A stretch of DNA of 64,000 nt from Aestuariivirga sp. (GCA_030680855.1 JAUXUN010000082.1:1-64000), one strand, 5' to 3'; counted from the first letter of the stretch, positions 34,977 through 45,352 are shown. Numbers and translations: made by a program. The notes: generated by a model not told the origin, from the sequence alone.

Positions 34977-35629
34977 GAGCGGAACACCCGCGAATACTGG
35001 GTCTCATGCTGCATCGACGCAATGTCCAAGAGCAACGTTGAACTGCCGAGATCATCAAGGCTTGCCGCCGAGGCCCGTTCCGATGTCGTAAAAATGACCG
35101 GCATCAGGTCGCGCATGACTTCAAGTCCTTTGGTTTGCCCGAGAGGGATAAGCCGTACCGCCACGGCAATCAGATTGTTCGAGAAAGCCTGCAAATAGGC
35201 AAGCAGGCCCGCATACTTGTCTATACAGGCTTTCTGACACGCGGCAGCAACGGCTATGGGATAGGTTTGAAAATTCATGTCTTCGGTAACTGACATGGTC
35301 GCCACCGCCATTGAGAACGACCGGCCAAGATCAGAAGTCTCCAGCGCTCGCTCACGCGATGCGGCGAGCCCCAGCGCCAGTTCATCAATCTCCAACCGCG
35401 CCGCCGCGTCTGCATCATAGGCCCGTGCAAACAGCACCGCATCATTCCAACCGCTGCCATGAACCAGCAGGGACTCTATCCATTCCCTTACCGCATCGGC
35501 CGATCTTACCGTGCCGTCGTCAATGGCCCGTTCCAGTCCATGCGAATAGGCAAAACCGCCCACCGGAAAGGCCGGCGACATGAAGGCCAGCAAGCGCAGA
35601 AGCTGCTGCGGCTCAGTGGTGATGGCCAT
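34973..35629 (-). CDS. ureF: Urease accessory protein UreF
   Basis: 218-residue all-helical chaperone that bridges apo-urease (with UreD) and UreG. Characteristic N-terminus [27 protein letters not shown] (conserved [16 protein letters not shown]) and, near the end, [18 protein letters not shown]. The start at 35629 (MAITTEPQQ) is within the last 17 bp of ureE, consistent with tight coupling; longer in-frame starts read as ureE in another frame. Confidence 0.93.
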   Translation of the reverse strand: MAITTEPQQLLRLLAFMSPAFPVGGFAYSHGLERAIDDGTVRSADAVREWIESLLVHGSGWNDAVLFARAYDADAAARLEIDELALGLAASRERALETSDLGRSFSMAVATMSVTEDMNFQTYPIAVAAACQKACIDKYAGLLAYLQAFSNNLIAVAVRLIPLGQTKGLEVMRDLMPVIFTTSERASAASLDDLGSSTLLLDIASMQHETQYSRVFRS

Positions 35630-36050
35630 AGGCGCCCGCTTCCGGTTCAAATATTTCTTCGATGTCGGCGACACTGGCGCCAAGGCCCTTGAGCATGTCC
35701 AAGATCACATGGTCCCGGCGGATCACGATGCGATCCTTCTCGATCTGCGCTTCCAGATGGCGGTTGCCGATCTGATAGGCCAATGAAATGAGATGAGCGG
35801 AATCCCGGCCACGAACCTCGGTCAAAGGCTCCGGCAAGGCCAGCACCTTGATGACGCGGCCATCCTCCAGCACCAGGCCGTCGCCGTGGCGCAAAGCTTG
35901 GGCCTTCTCAAGATCAAGCAGGAAGGAAAGCCCGCCATCGGCCTTCATCACCATGCGGCGGCGGTGCCGCGCCGTATGATCCAGTGTAATGGTTTCATAA
36001 GGCCCGTTCATCTGTGGGCCGGCGGGGCGAACTTGCGTTGCGCGCAGCAT
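35613..36050 (-). CDS. ureE: Urease nickel metallochaperone UreE
   Basis: 145 residues. N-terminal peptide-binding-like domain (RRRMVMKADGGLSFLLDLEKA) and C-terminal metal domain (LAYQIGNRHLEAQI with the dimer-interface His, and the terminal GAYGHHH). The His tail is short compared with Klebsiella UreE. The start at 36050 follows the ureC stop by one base. Confidence 0.92.
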   Translation of the reverse strand: MLRATQVRPAGPQMNGPYETITLDHTARHRRRMVMKADGGLSFLLDLEKAQALRHGDGLVLEDGRVIKVLALPEPLTEVRGRDSAHLISLAYQIGNRHLEAQIEKDRIVIRRDHVILDMLKGLGASVADIEEIFEPEAGAYGHHH

Positions 36051-36051
36051 A

Positions 36052-37764
36052 TCAGAACAGGAAATAGCGCTGCGCCATTGGCAGCACGGTTGCAGGTTCA
36101 CAGGTGAGAAGCTCGCCATCGGCGCGCACTTCATAGGTTTCCGGATTCACCTCTATCTTCGGCATCTCGCCGTTATGCACCATGGAGGATTTCGAAATGG
36201 TGCCCCGCGTGTTGAGAACCGCAACCAGGCTCTTGTCCACGTCGAGTTTTTTCTCCAGCCCCTTGGCCAGCGAAGCCGCCGACACAAAGGTCACGGCCGA
36301 GCGAGCCAGGGATTTTCCAAAGCTCGCAAACATCGGGCGGTAATGCACCGGCTGCGGCGTCGGGATCGATGCATTGGGATCGCCCATGGGAGCCGCCGCA
36401 ATTGAACCGCCAAGCAGGACCAGATCTGGCTTCACGCCGAAAAAGGCAGGCGACCACAACACCAGATCGGCCCGCTTGCCCGCTTCAATGGAACCCACAT
36501 GATGCGCAATGCCCTGGGCGATAGCCGGATTGATCGTGTATTTTGCAATGTAGCGCTTCACCCGGAAGTTGTCATTCTGGCTTTTATCTTCAGCGAGCCG
36601 CCCGCGCTGCACCCGCATCTTGTGCGCAGTCTGCCAGGTGCGGATGATCACCTCGCCCACCCGCCCCATGGCCTGGCTGTCCGACGACATCATGGAGAAC
36701 ACCCCAAGATCATGGAGAATGTCTTCCGCCGCAATGGTTTCCTTCCGGATGCGGCTTTCGGCGAAGGCGATATCTTCAGGAATGCGCGGATTGAGATGGT
36801 GGCACACCATCAGCATGTCGAGATGTTCAGCCACCGTGTTGACCGTGTAAGGCCGCGTGGGGTTTGTTGATGACGGCAGCACATTGGGCAGGCCAGCGAT
36901 GCGGATGATGTCCGGCGCATGGCCGCCGCCCGCCCCTTCCGTATGGAAGGCGTGAATGGTGCGGCCCTTGAAGGCGGCAATCGTGGCTTCCACAAAGCCG
37001 GATTCATTCAGTGTGTCCGTATGCAGCCCCACCTGCACATCAAAGCGGTCCGCCACCGCAAGGCAGCAATCGATGGTGGCCGGCGTCGTGCCCCAATCCT
37101 CATGCAGCTTGAGCCCGCAGGCCCCGGCGAGAATTTGCTCCTCAAGCGCGGCGGGAAGTGAAGCATTGCCCTTGCCCATGAAACCAAGGTTCATCGGGAA
37201 GGCGTCCGCCGCTTCAATCATCCGCGCCAGATGCCAGGGGCCGGGCGTGCAGGTCGTGGCTTTCGTGCCCGTTGCCGGTCCCGTGCCGCCGCCAATCATG
37301 GTGGTGATGCCCGAGTTCAGCGCCTCGTCGATCTGCTGGGGTGCTACGAAATGGATATGGACATCCAGGCCGCCGGCGGTAAGGATTTTGCCTTCCCCGG
37401 CAATGATCTCCGTGCCCGGCCCGATGATGATGCTGACACCCGTTTGCGTGTCGGGGTTGCCCGCCTTGCCTATGCCGGCGATGCGCCCGTCCTTCAGGCC
37501 CAAATCCGCCTTCACAATGCCCCAATGATCGATGATGAGCGCATTGGTGATCACCGTATCAACCGCCCCCGCCGCCCGCGTGACCTGGCTTTGCCCCATC
37601 CCATCCCTGATGACCTTGCCGCCGCCGAAAGTCACTTCCTCGCCATGCACCGTGAAATCGCGCTCGACTTCAACGAAGAGTTCCGTATCCGCCAGACGCA
37701 CCTTGTCGCCCACCGTGGGGCCGAACATGGCGGCATAGCTGGCGCGCGGCTGTTTGGTCGCCAT
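36052..37764 (-). CDS. ureC: Urease alpha subunit UreC
   Basis: 570 residues; catalytic subunit hydrolysing urea to ammonia and carbamate at a dinuclear nickel site. Recognisable are [12 protein letters not shown] (nickel His pair), GLKLHEDWG (carbamylated Lys), AGGGHAPDI and [20 protein letters not shown] (mobile flap with the catalytic His). All expected residues appear. ATG shares one base with the ureB stop (TGATG). Confidence 0.97.
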   Translation of the reverse strand: MATKQPRASYAAMFGPTVGDKVRLADTELFVEVERDFTVHGEEVTFGGGKVIRDGMGQSQVTRAAGAVDTVITNALIIDHWGIVKADLGLKDGRIAGIGKAGNPDTQTGVSIIIGPGTEIIAGEGKILTAGGLDVHIHFVAPQQIDEALNSGITTMIGGGTGPATGTKATTCTPGPWHLARMIEAADAFPMNLGFMGKGNASLPAALEEQILAGACGLKLHEDWGTTPATIDCCLAVADRFDVQVGLHTDTLNESGFVEATIAAFKGRTIHAFHTEGAGGGHAPDIIRIAGLPNVLPSSTNPTRPYTVNTVAEHLDMLMVCHHLNPRIPEDIAFAESRIRKETIAAEDILHDLGVFSMMSSDSQAMGRVGEVIIRTWQTAHKMRVQRGRLAEDKSQNDNFRVKRYIAKYTINPAIAQGIAHHVGSIEAGKRADLVLWSPAFFGVKPDLVLLGGSIAAAPMGDPNASIPTPQPVHYRPMFASFGKSLARSAVTFVSAASLAKGLEKKLDVDKSLVAVLNTRGTISKSSMVHNGEMPKIEVNPETYEVRADGELLTCEPATVLPMAQRYFLF

Positions 37765-38069
37765 CAGATGTCTCCCATGATTTTCTGCTGAAAACCATAG
37801 ATCTTCCGCAGGCCTCCGAACGGCACCAGGGTCACCTCGCGCCGTTGCCCCGGTTCAAATCGCACCGCCGTGCCCGATGGAATATCAAGGCGCTGGCCCC
37901 GCGCCTTCGCCCGGTCAAAGCGCAGCGCTTCGTTGGTTTCAAAGAAATGATAATGCGACCCCACCTGAATGGGCCGGTCGCCCGCATTGGCCACCTCGAT
38001 GGTGGTGCGCGCCGCACCCACATTGATCTCAATGTCGCCGGAAGCTGGAATGATTTCACCTGGAATCAC
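37764..38069 (-). CDS. ureB: Urease beta subunit UreB
   Basis: 101 residues, the usual UreB length. Conserved [18 protein letters not shown] and [13 protein letters not shown]. The start is the GTG ([11 protein letters not shown]) preceded by GGAGAG; the longer frame upstream lacks family features and overlaps ureA's end region. Confidence 0.94.
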   Translation of the reverse strand: MIPGEIIPASGDIEINVGAARTTIEVANAGDRPIQVGSHYHFFETNEALRFDRAKARGQRLDIPSGTAVRFEPGQRREVTLVPFGGLRKIYGFQQKIMGDI

Positions 38070-38079
38070 GTCTCTCTCC

Positions 38080-38382
38080 TCAGCGCACGGGGCTATGAAC
38101 GGTGACAAGTTTGGTGCCATCGGGAAAGGTGGCTTCCACCTGAATATCATGGATCATCTCGGCGATGCCTTCCATCACTTGGGCGCGCGACACAACGCGA
38201 GCCCCCGCCTCCATCAGATCGGCAACGCTGCGGCCATCGCGCGCTCCCTCCACGACAAAATCCGTGATGAGCACAACGGTCTCCGGATGATTGAGCTTTA
38301 CCCCGCGCTCCAGCCGGCGCCTTGCAACCATCGCCGCCGTGGCTATCAGCAGCTTGTCCTTTTCCCGGGGCGTAAGATGCAT
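38080..38382 (-). CDS. ureA: Urease gamma subunit UreA
   Basis: 100 residues, full length for UreA. Conserved [20 protein letters not shown] at the N-terminus, [21 protein letters not shown] (written in two parts in the family signature) and [20 protein letters not shown] at the C-terminus. Ten bp separate it from ureB. Confidence 0.95.
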   Translation of the reverse strand: MHLTPREKDKLLIATAAMVARRRLERGVKLNHPETVVLITDFVVEGARDGRSVADLMEAGARVVSRAQVMEGIAEMIHDIQVEATFPDGTKLVTVHSPVR

Positions 38383-38391
38383 AGTATTTCC

Positions 38392-39192
38392 TCAGAGAGT
38401 CCAAATTTTAGGCAGTTCGTTTGGCGCAGCAAGCAACGTCAAGGCCGGAATCAAGGCCTTTCTCAAATCGAAGCCATCCACACCCGTAAGCCTTGCAACG
38501 AGCTTGCCATCCCAGGCGCTTACCCCACCCCGGTCAGTAAATATTTCGCGCAGCGGCTCAAGGAAACGCTCCACGTCCGTCGCCACAAAAACTACCGTGG
38601 CAAAAGCCCTCGCTCCATCGAGCGCCGCAGCGCCCAGGACCCGCGCGGGATCAAAGCGCAAATCATCCGCGTAAACCAGCCGCCCACTGCGCCGGATGCG
38701 CCACCGGTCATGGAAGGAAAAGTCCGTCAGACTTTCGCCCATGGCCTTGCGGCCCAGAACAACAGATTCAACCGCAAGCAAGCCAGCATTTTCCTGCAAA
38801 TCAACATCAAGCGATCTCTCCAGCCTGGCCCCATCAAACAGAATGGTTTCCTGCGGCAACCACAGCAGCCGCGCCCCGTCTTGAGCAGAAAGCCTTGTGG
38901 ATATGCGCGTTTCACTGCTCAGCGACCGGTAAACCTTCTCGGCCGCCTGCGTTGTGAGGCAAAGGTCGCTTGCCGTCTGGACGTTGATTTCGAGACGGTC
39001 ACCGCCAGCCAATCCGCCAGACGTATTGATGATGATCGCTTCCGGAGTCTGGCCCACAGACAATGTTGGCATGCGCAGCTTCGCGCACCCCTCTTCGCGC
39101 CTGCGCAGCACCATGCCGTTCGCCGCGATCTCAAGGGCAAGCTTGCCCACGCTGCGCTGCAGGTCCGAATCCAGGGTTTGAAGCATCGTCAT
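38392..39192 (-). CDS. ureD: Urease accessory protein UreD
   Basis: 266 residues; scaffold that binds apo-urease and UreF and channels nickel. Family marks: IINTSGGLAGGDRLEINV near residue 60, TTQAAEKVYRS, LLWLPQETILFDGARLERSL and FHDRWRIRRSGRLVYAD. It opens ureDABCEFG, 9 bp ahead of ureA. ureJ/hupE or urea transporter genes are not adjacent. Confidence 0.93.
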   Translation of the reverse strand: MTMLQTLDSDLQRSVGKLALEIAANGMVLRRREEGCAKLRMPTLSVGQTPEAIIINTSGGLAGGDRLEINVQTASDLCLTTQAAEKVYRSLSSETRISTRLSAQDGARLLWLPQETILFDGARLERSLDVDLQENAGLLAVESVVLGRKAMGESLTDFSFHDRWRIRRSGRLVYADDLRFDPARVLGAAALDGARAFATVVFVATDVERFLEPLREIFTDRGGVSAWDGKLVARLTGVDGFDLRKALIPALTLLAAPNELPKIWTL

Positions 39193-39207
39193 CAGGCTAA
39201 CTACAGC

Positions 39208-40251
39208 CTAGTCGGCCCAGCCTTGCAACTCCTGCCGCACAAGTATTTCCAGCATATCGATTGAGGCGGGGCCATCATTCAGGCAGGGCACCGCGGAGAA
39301 ATTGGCGCCGCCCGCGTGCTTGAATGTTTCGTCAAGACCAATGGCCACCTCCTCCAGCGTCTCGACGCAATCGGCCGAAAATCCCGGCATGATCATCACC
39401 AGGTTTTTGACCCCCTTGCCAGGCAGGCCTTCAACCGTGCCCTGGGCATAGGGCTGCAGCCACTCGGCCCGGCCAAAGCGCGATTGAAACACCACCTGCA
39501 ATTGCTCAGGTGAAAGTTTCATCTTTTCCCGCAGCAGCCGCGCCGTTTTCATGCAGTGGCAATAGTAGGGATCGCCCTTGGTCAGATAGTCCTGCGGCAA
39601 GCCGTGAAATGACGCGAGTATCTTGTCCGGCTTCCACGGCAATTCCTTGATATGCCGCTTCAGGCTTTTTGCCAGCGCCTCAATATATGCGGGATGATCG
39701 AAATAGGGCGGCACACTGCGGATAGCGGGTTGCCAGCGCATGGCCTTCAGGGCATCGAAGCATTTATCCAGCGCCGTTGCCGCGGTGGCAGCGCTGTATT
39801 GCGGATAGAGCGGCACAAGCAGGATCCGGTCGCAGCCCTGCACCTTGAGGGCTTCGATGCGGGCGGCCACCGGCGGCAGGCCATAGCGCATGGCCCAGTC
39901 GAAAACAATTTCCGGCCTGTCCTTGAGCGCTTCCTGAAGCTTTTCGCTTTGCCCGCGCGTAATGGTCTTCAATGGCGATTCATTGAGGGACTTGTTCCAG
40001 ATCTTTTCGTAGGCCTTGCCGCTCTTCTGCGGACGGAGCGTCAGGATAATCCCGTTCAGGATGAACCACCATAAAACCGGATTGGCCTCGATGACGCGCC
40101 GGTCCGAAAGGAATTCCTTGAGATAGCGCCGCATCGGCCAATAGGACGTGGCTTCCGGCGTTCCCAAATTCATCAATAAAACGCCAATTTTACCCCTGTT
40201 AACTTTTGGATGACCGGAAGGCCGAAAGGCCTGCGAGGGATCGCGTTTCAT
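39208..40251 (-). CDS. hemH: Ferrochelatase HemH
   Basis: 347 residues; inserts Fe2+ into protoporphyrin IX, the last step of heme synthesis. Motifs: KIGVLLMNLGTPEA near residue 21, ILLVPLYPQYSAATAA, ILASFHGLPQDYLTKGDPY (catalytic His) near 213, and MPGFSADCVETLEE with the essential Glu near 290. It lies directly upstream of ureD on the same strand (15 bp), so read-through into urease is possible. Confidence 0.95.
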   Translation of the reverse strand: MKRDPSQAFRPSGHPKVNRGKIGVLLMNLGTPEATSYWPMRRYLKEFLSDRRVIEANPVLWWFILNGIILTLRPQKSGKAYEKIWNKSLNESPLKTITRGQSEKLQEALKDRPEIVFDWAMRYGLPPVAARIEALKVQGCDRILLVPLYPQYSAATAATALDKCFDALKAMRWQPAIRSVPPYFDHPAYIEALAKSLKRHIKELPWKPDKILASFHGLPQDYLTKGDPYYCHCMKTARLLREKMKLSPEQLQVVFQSRFGRAEWLQPYAQGTVEGLPGKGVKNLVMIMPGFSADCVETLEEVAIGLDETFKHAGGANFSAVPCLNDGPASIDMLEILVRQELQGWAD

Positions 40252-40370
40252 GGGGCCCGGCCAACCTTAGACGGACTTGCAGAATCAACCATGCCGGAAG
40301 GCGTTAACATATTGCAAACTCTGATTGAATATCGTCTTTTAACAGATAATTGTGCAAGGCGCATATCGCA

Positions 40371-42212
40371 ATGGATAGTGTGGAAACCGGGCGAAGTCCA
40401 TTCTTCTCCCAGCTCCAGAACGAAGGTCAGCGGGCCGCTGATCTTGCTTTCGCCGATCTTGACACAACTTCGATGACCTCGAACATCGAACCAGGGCTTT
40501 TCAGGACTTCACAGATAAACACCCTTCATGGAACTCTGCCGCTGTTTGTTCTGTCCCATATCATAGTCGTTCCAACTTTTGCCTCGGTGATATCGGACCA
40601 GTTTCAAAGCGCCATGACCACCTGGTGGATCGCTTTTTCAATCGTGCCCGTGGTGTTGGTGCTTATTCTTTGGAACCATCATGCGCGAAGGCGTTCCCCT
40701 GGTGCCAGCGTTGCGGAAATCCGCTGGGTCGAACTGCTTGGTATCCTCTTTGGCCTGTCCTGGGCCCTGTTCCCAGCGGCATTTTTTGCTCCCGCCGGCG
40801 GCGACTTGCGTATTCTGATTGTCGGCGGAACGCTTGCTGCTTCAGCGGTGGGAACTTTCGCGCTGTCGCGCGTGCCTGTCGCCGCAATTGTTTTTTGCGC
40901 CCTGATCACCGGTTCGCTTTCGTTGTCGGTAATCAAGCTCGAAGGGTCCATCGGCCTTACCTCAACGATTTTTACAATTGTATACGGTCTTATTCTCGCC
41001 GGCATGGTCCTCAATCAACACCGCGATCAGTTGCAGAAAGCCGTGGATGCACAGGAAATGCACCACCAGAAAGACATTATCGCGCTGCTGCTCAATGATT
41101 TTCAGCTGGGCACCAGCGACTGGCTGTTCGAATGCGACGCCAATGGTTCTCTCACCTACGTCTCTGCAAGGCTTGGCGAAATTGTTGGCAAGTCACCGCA
41201 GAATATCAAAGGACAGACACTTCTGGAAGCAGCCCAGGCCGATCCATCGCAGATGGGCTGGGCCGAGCTGGACGAGACAATGCACGCAAGAAAGCCAATC
41301 GTGGCCCTGCAACTTGAGGTGAAGCGGGCATGGCAAACCGCCTATTGGCAAATCAGCGCCCGGCCGCTCTTTGCCGAGGATGATGTTTTTAGGGGTTATC
41401 GCGGCGTGGGCCGTGACATCACCGTGGAATGGGAAACCGACCGCAAGCTGATTGAAGCCAAGGAGGCCGCCGAGGCCGCAAAATCGCAATTCCTCGCCGT
41501 CATGAGCCACGAGCTGCGCACTCCTCTCAATTCCATTGTTGGATTTTCGGAAATTCTCTCTTCGCGCAGCGAGGAAACCCTCGATACCGAGGTCAGGCTG
41601 GATTATGCCAAAACCATTCTGAACAGCAGCAAGCACCTGCAAACCCTGATCACCGATATTCTGGATGCAACCCGCATCGAAAATGGCACCATTGCCCTCG
41701 TCGAACAGGACATTGACGCCGCCGAACTCATCGAAATCGCCGTAAAAATGTGCCGGGACCAGGCCGAAAAGACCGATGTGACGCTTGTGGCAAAGCTGAC
41801 CGATGGCATTGAAATCCGGGCCGACATAACCCGCACCAAACAGGTCATTCTCAACCTCCTGACCAATGCCATCAAGTTTTCATTGGCCGGCGGTGTCGTG
41901 AACATTGAACTGGTGCGCATGCGCGATGATGGGCTTGCCGTTGTCATTCGCGACGGCGGCATTGGCATAAAGTCCGAAGATGTGAACCGTATTTTTGAAC
42001 CCTTCGTGCAGGCCGAGGAAGAAATGTCGCGGCGCTTCTCCGGCATTGGCCTTGGCCTGTCCATAGCCCGCAAGATTGCCCGCCTCCATGGCGGTGACGT
42101 GACCATGGAAAGCCAGTTCGGGGTCGGCACCATGGCACGGTTTGAATTGCCGCCGTCACGGGTCACCTGGCCCGCCGCGCCATCAAAGCCAGAGCCGGGT
42201 GTTGCGGCGTAG
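40371..42212 (+). CDS. Membrane PAS-domain sensor histidine kinase
   Basis: 613 residues. Six or so hydrophobic segments between about residues 50 and 210 form a membrane sensor region; a PAS domain follows (SDWLFECDANGSLTYVSARL near 255), then HisKA with SHELRTPLNSIVGFSEIL near 385 and HATPase_c with LLTNAIKFSLAGG, IRDGGIGIKSED and RFSGIGLGLSIARKIA. No receiver domain and no adjacent response regulator, so the partner is encoded elsewhere. The ATG at 40371 is used; a TTG seven codons upstream is in frame. Confidence 0.87.
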   Translation: MDSVETGRSPFFSQLQNEGQRAADLAFADLDTTSMTSNIEPGLFRTSQINTLHGTLPLFVLSHIIVVPTFASVISDQFQSAMTTWWIAFSIVPVVLVLILWNHHARRRSPGASVAEIRWVELLGILFGLSWALFPAAFFAPAGGDLRILIVGGTLAASAVGTFALSRVPVAAIVFCALITGSLSLSVIKLEGSIGLTSTIFTIVYGLILAGMVLNQHRDQLQKAVDAQEMHHQKDIIALLLNDFQLGTSDWLFECDANGSLTYVSARLGEIVGKSPQNIKGQTLLEAAQADPSQMGWAELDETMHARKPIVALQLEVKRAWQTAYWQISARPLFAEDDVFRGYRGVGRDITVEWETDRKLIEAKEAAEAAKSQFLAVMSHELRTPLNSIVGFSEILSSRSEETLDTEVRLDYAKTILNSSKHLQTLITDILDATRIENGTIALVEQDIDAAELIEIAVKMCRDQAEKTDVTLVAKLTDGIEIRADITRTKQVILNLLTNAIKFSLAGGVVNIELVRMRDDGLAVVIRDGGIGIKSEDVNRIFEPFVQAEEEMSRRFSGIGLGLSIARKIARLHGGDVTMESQFGVGTMARFELPPSRVTWPAAPSKPEPGVAA

Positions 42213-42236
42213 GGCGATTCACGCCATCTTGGCGCC

Positions 42237-43154
42237 ATGACAAAGGCCGCCCGCGTCCCCCCATTCATTGGAACCACCCGCTCACGCACGCCGACAGGTT
42301 TCCATGCCGCGGTTTTTGGCGCACCGCACGGCACGCCTTACCCGGGCATTGACAATCGCATCCACGCCACGGCTCCCGATGCTTTCCGTCTTGCCCTTGA
42401 AGCCGACGGTGAATGGCTGGATCATTGGGATTTCGATTTGGGTGGCCCGCTGCTGGCTGATGGCGCCTGCCGCATTGCCGATCTCGGCAATCTGCCGACC
42501 AAGAGCAAGGACGGCAAAGGCAACCGCAAGCTCATTGAAACGCAAACCCGCAAAATTCTCAGCGCAGGCGCCGTGCCGCTCATGTTCGGCGGCGATGATT
42601 CAACGCCAATTCCCTTTGTCGCCGGGTTTTCCGGAAGCGCGCCGCTCACCATCCTGCAGATCGACGCCCACATCGACTGGCGCGAGGAACGCTATGGTGA
42701 AAGGCTGGGCTTTTCCAGCACCATGCGCCGGGCCTCGGAACAGGCCCATGTCTGGCGCATCGTGCAGGCAGGAGCCAGGGGCCTTGGCAGCGCCCGGGAA
42801 GCCGAAGTGCGCGACGCCAAGCAATGGGGTGCCCGAATTTTTACTTCCCGGCAAATTCATCATGATGGACTTGGTGCTGTCCTTGAAACCATTTCCCCGG
42901 ATGCCGATTGCCTGATCTGCCTGGATTGCGACGCCCTGGACATCTCCCAAATGCCGGCCGTGGCCTATCCCACTCCCGGCGGCCTGAGCTTTGTGCAGGT
43001 CACCGACCTCATCGCCGGGGTTGCAGACAAAGCCCGCATTGCCGGTTTTGCCATGGTTGAATTTGTCCCCAAAAAGGATTTGGACGGCACCTCCGCCTTC
43101 ACCGCCGCGCGGATTGCCGCAAACGTCATCGGCCATATCGCACGGCAGATTTGA
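42237..43154 (+). CDS. Agmatinase/arginase-family ureohydrolase
   Basis: 305 residues of the Mn-dependent ureohydrolase fold, which releases urea from guanidino compounds. Metal motifs: LMFGGDDSTP near residue 119 (family usually GGDHS; the ligand His is Asp here), LQIDAHIDW near 142 (DAHxD) and LDCDALDISQMP near 225 (DxDxxD). The substrate cannot be fixed: agmatine, guanidinobutyrate or similar. Product urea could feed the urease encoded 3 kb away. Confidence 0.8.
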   Translation: MTKAARVPPFIGTTRSRTPTGFHAAVFGAPHGTPYPGIDNRIHATAPDAFRLALEADGEWLDHWDFDLGGPLLADGACRIADLGNLPTKSKDGKGNRKLIETQTRKILSAGAVPLMFGGDDSTPIPFVAGFSGSAPLTILQIDAHIDWREERYGERLGFSSTMRRASEQAHVWRIVQAGARGLGSAREAEVRDAKQWGARIFTSRQIHHDGLGAVLETISPDADCLICLDCDALDISQMPAVAYPTPGGLSFVQVTDLIAGVADKARIAGFAMVEFVPKKDLDGTSAFTAARIAANVIGHIARQI

Positions 43155-43258
43155 CTTCTGCGAATTTTCCGCTATTGATCGCCGCAGGGGAAAGCGATCT
43201 CCCCTCAAGGCGACATGCCCAAGAATCGCGTCCCATTAACATTTAAGAGGGCGCAAGC

Positions 43259-44077
43259 ATGTCCACACCATACTCGATCAAATCCGATAAACTCGCACGT
43301 CTCATTGGCACTCCTTCAGCACCCGTCATCGTCGATGTCCGCACACCGGAAGACTTTGACGCCGATCCCCGCCTCATTCCCGGCGCTTTGAAGACAAGTC
43401 ACCAGACAGTTTCCGAATGGGGCAAGGCCCTTGCCGGAAAATCCGTCATTGCTGTCTGCCATCACGGGGCAAAGCTGAGCGAAGGAACCACCGCGTGGCT
43501 GCGCCAGCTCGGGGCCGATGCCGTGGCGCTCGAAGGCGGTTTCGTGGAGTGGGAGGCGGCAAAGCTGCCGCTTGTTCCCGTGGCTAAACTCCCCGAGCGT
43601 GATGCCGGGGGCCGCACCGTTTGGGTGACCCGCGCCCGGCCCAAGATCGACCGCATCGCCTGCCCCTGGCTCATCCGGCGCTTTGTTGATCCTGCCGCCG
43701 TATTTCTCTTCGTGGCTCCGCAGGAGGTGGCGGCCGTCGCCGACCGATTCAATGCCACGGCCTTCGACATCGAGAACACCCACTGGAGCCACCGGGGCGA
43801 ACTCTGCACCTTCGATGTGATGGTGGAGGAGTTTGGCCTCGGCACCGAAGCGCTGCGGCGTCTGGCAACGATCGTCCGCGGCGCCGATACGGCGCGGCCC
43901 GATTTGGCGCCGGAAGCGGCAGGCCTTCTCGCCGCCTCGCTTGGACTCTCGCGCATGTATGCCGATGACCTCGAGCAGCTTGAAGCCGGCATGCTGCTCT
44001 ATGACGCCTTCTACCGCTGGTGCCGGGATGCAACGGAGGAAACCCACAATTGGCCCACCAACAAGGTGAAGCCGTGA
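43259..44077 (+). CDS. chrB: Rhodanese - ChrB (chromate resistance) fusion protein
   Basis: 272 residues. N-terminal rhodanese domain: VIVDVRTPEDFDADPRLIPG, then VIAVCHHGAKLSEGTTAWLR with the active-site Cys, and LEGGFVEWEAAKLP. From about residue 120 a ChrB C-terminal domain (TVWVTRARPKIDRIACPWLI, then FDIENTHWSHRGELCTFDVM). ChrB proteins sense or help reduce chromate. The stop overlaps the GTG start of chrA by 4 bp, so the two act together. Confidence 0.87.
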   Translation: MSTPYSIKSDKLARLIGTPSAPVIVDVRTPEDFDADPRLIPGALKTSHQTVSEWGKALAGKSVIAVCHHGAKLSEGTTAWLRQLGADAVALEGGFVEWEAAKLPLVPVAKLPERDAGGRTVWVTRARPKIDRIACPWLIRRFVDPAAVFLFVAPQEVAAVADRFNATAFDIENTHWSHRGELCTFDVMVEEFGLGTEALRRLATIVRGADTARPDLAPEAAGLLAASLGLSRMYADDLEQLEAGMLLYDAFYRWCRDATEETHNWPTNKVKP

Positions 44078-45348
44078 GCCCGTCTCCGACGTTCGCGGAC
44101 GCCACCAAAGTCTGGGCCCGCATCGGCTGCTTCTCCTTTGGCGGGCCGGCGGGCCAGATCGCCCTCATGCACCGCGAAATCGTCGATGAACGCAAATGGC
44201 TCAGCGAACGGCAATTTCTTTCGGCCCTCAATTTCTGCATGCTCTTGCCGGGACCGGAAGCCATGCAACTCGCCACCTACGCCGGCTGGCGGCTGCATGG
44301 TGTCAGGGGCGGGTTGATGGCGGGCCTGCTGTTCGTGCTGCCCGGCGCACTCGTCGTGCTCGCACTTTCCATGCTCTATGCCGCCTTCGGCAACCTGCCG
44401 TGGATTGAAGCCATTTTCTTCGGCGTGAAAGCCGCTGTCCTCGCGATTGTCATCGAGGCTCTCCTGCGCGTGGCGCGCCGCGCACTCAAAGGCAATATCG
44501 ATTGGCTCATCGCCGGCGTGGCTTTCCTCGCCCTCTATTGTTTTGATGCCCCCTTCCCGCTCATCATCATTGCTGCTGGCCTTGTCGGTTTCTTCCGCAG
44601 CAACCCGGCAAACACCTTGCCATCAGCCGCACGGCCAAGCTTCACCGCATTGTTTTCCACTGCAGTCACCTGGGCGGCCATCTGGCTCGTGCCGCTTGCG
44701 CTGCTCGCAATCACTTTGGGCACCGGCCATGTGCTCACCAAGATCGGCATCTTCTTTTCGCAGCTCGCCGTGGTGACATTCGGTGGCGCCTATGCGGTTC
44801 TCTCCTACATGGCCCAGGCCGCCGTGCAGAGCCACGGCTGGCTGACAGCACCCGAAATGATTGATGGCCTGGCGCTGGCCGAAACCACGCCCGGTCCCCT
44901 CATTCTCGTCACCCAGTTCGTGGGTTACCTCGCCGCCCTTCGCGGCATGGGCAGCATCTGGGGTGGGCTTGCCGGTGCGGCGGTTACCCTGTGGATGACC
45001 TTTGCCCCCTGCTTCCTCTGGGTGCTCGCGGGCGCCCCCTACATCGAGCATATCAGCCGGATGCCCCGCCTTTCCGGCGCCCTGGCCGCAATCACCGCCG
45101 CGGTGGTGGGCGTCATTCTTAACCTTTCCCTTTGGTTTGGCCTGCACGTGCTGTTTGCCAGGGTTAACCGTCTGGACGGCGTCTTCAAGCCATGGCTGCC
45201 GGACTGGCCAACGCTGGACTTTGCCGCCCTGGCGATCACCATCGTCGCCGCTTTTGCCCTGCTGCGCTTGCATCTCGGCATTCCAAAAACGCTGGCCCTG
45301 TGCGCCGCACTTGGCGTATTCTGGAAGCTTGCGATTCAAGGACTTTAG
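44074..45348 (+). CDS. chrA: Chromate efflux transporter ChrA
   Basis: 424 residues, two homologous halves of a CHR transporter with about 10-12 TM segments; exports chromate. First half: WARIGCFSFGGPAGQIALMH and LLPGPEAMQLATYAGWRLHG; second half: FSQLAVVTFGGAYAVLSYMA and LALAETTPGPLILVTQFVGY. These pairs are the CHR signature. The GTG start at 44074 lies in the GTGA overlap with chrB. Confidence 0.93.
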   Translation: MSPSPTFADATKVWARIGCFSFGGPAGQIALMHREIVDERKWLSERQFLSALNFCMLLPGPEAMQLATYAGWRLHGVRGGLMAGLLFVLPGALVVLALSMLYAAFGNLPWIEAIFFGVKAAVLAIVIEALLRVARRALKGNIDWLIAGVAFLALYCFDAPFPLIIIAAGLVGFFRSNPANTLPSAARPSFTALFSTAVTWAAIWLVPLALLAITLGTGHVLTKIGIFFSQLAVVTFGGAYAVLSYMAQAAVQSHGWLTAPEMIDGLALAETTPGPLILVTQFVGYLAALRGMGSIWGGLAGAAVTLWMTFAPCFLWVLAGAPYIEHISRMPRLSGALAAITAAVVGVILNLSLWFGLHVLFARVNRLDGVFKPWLPDWPTLDFAALAITIVAAFALLRLHLGIPKTLALCAALGVFWKLAIQGL

Positions 45349-45352
45349 CGAC

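Noticed and set aside
37969-39264. Plus-strand frame of 431 codons across ureB, ureA and ureD
   Set aside because: Antisense to three well-supported urease genes; no ribosome site or domain.
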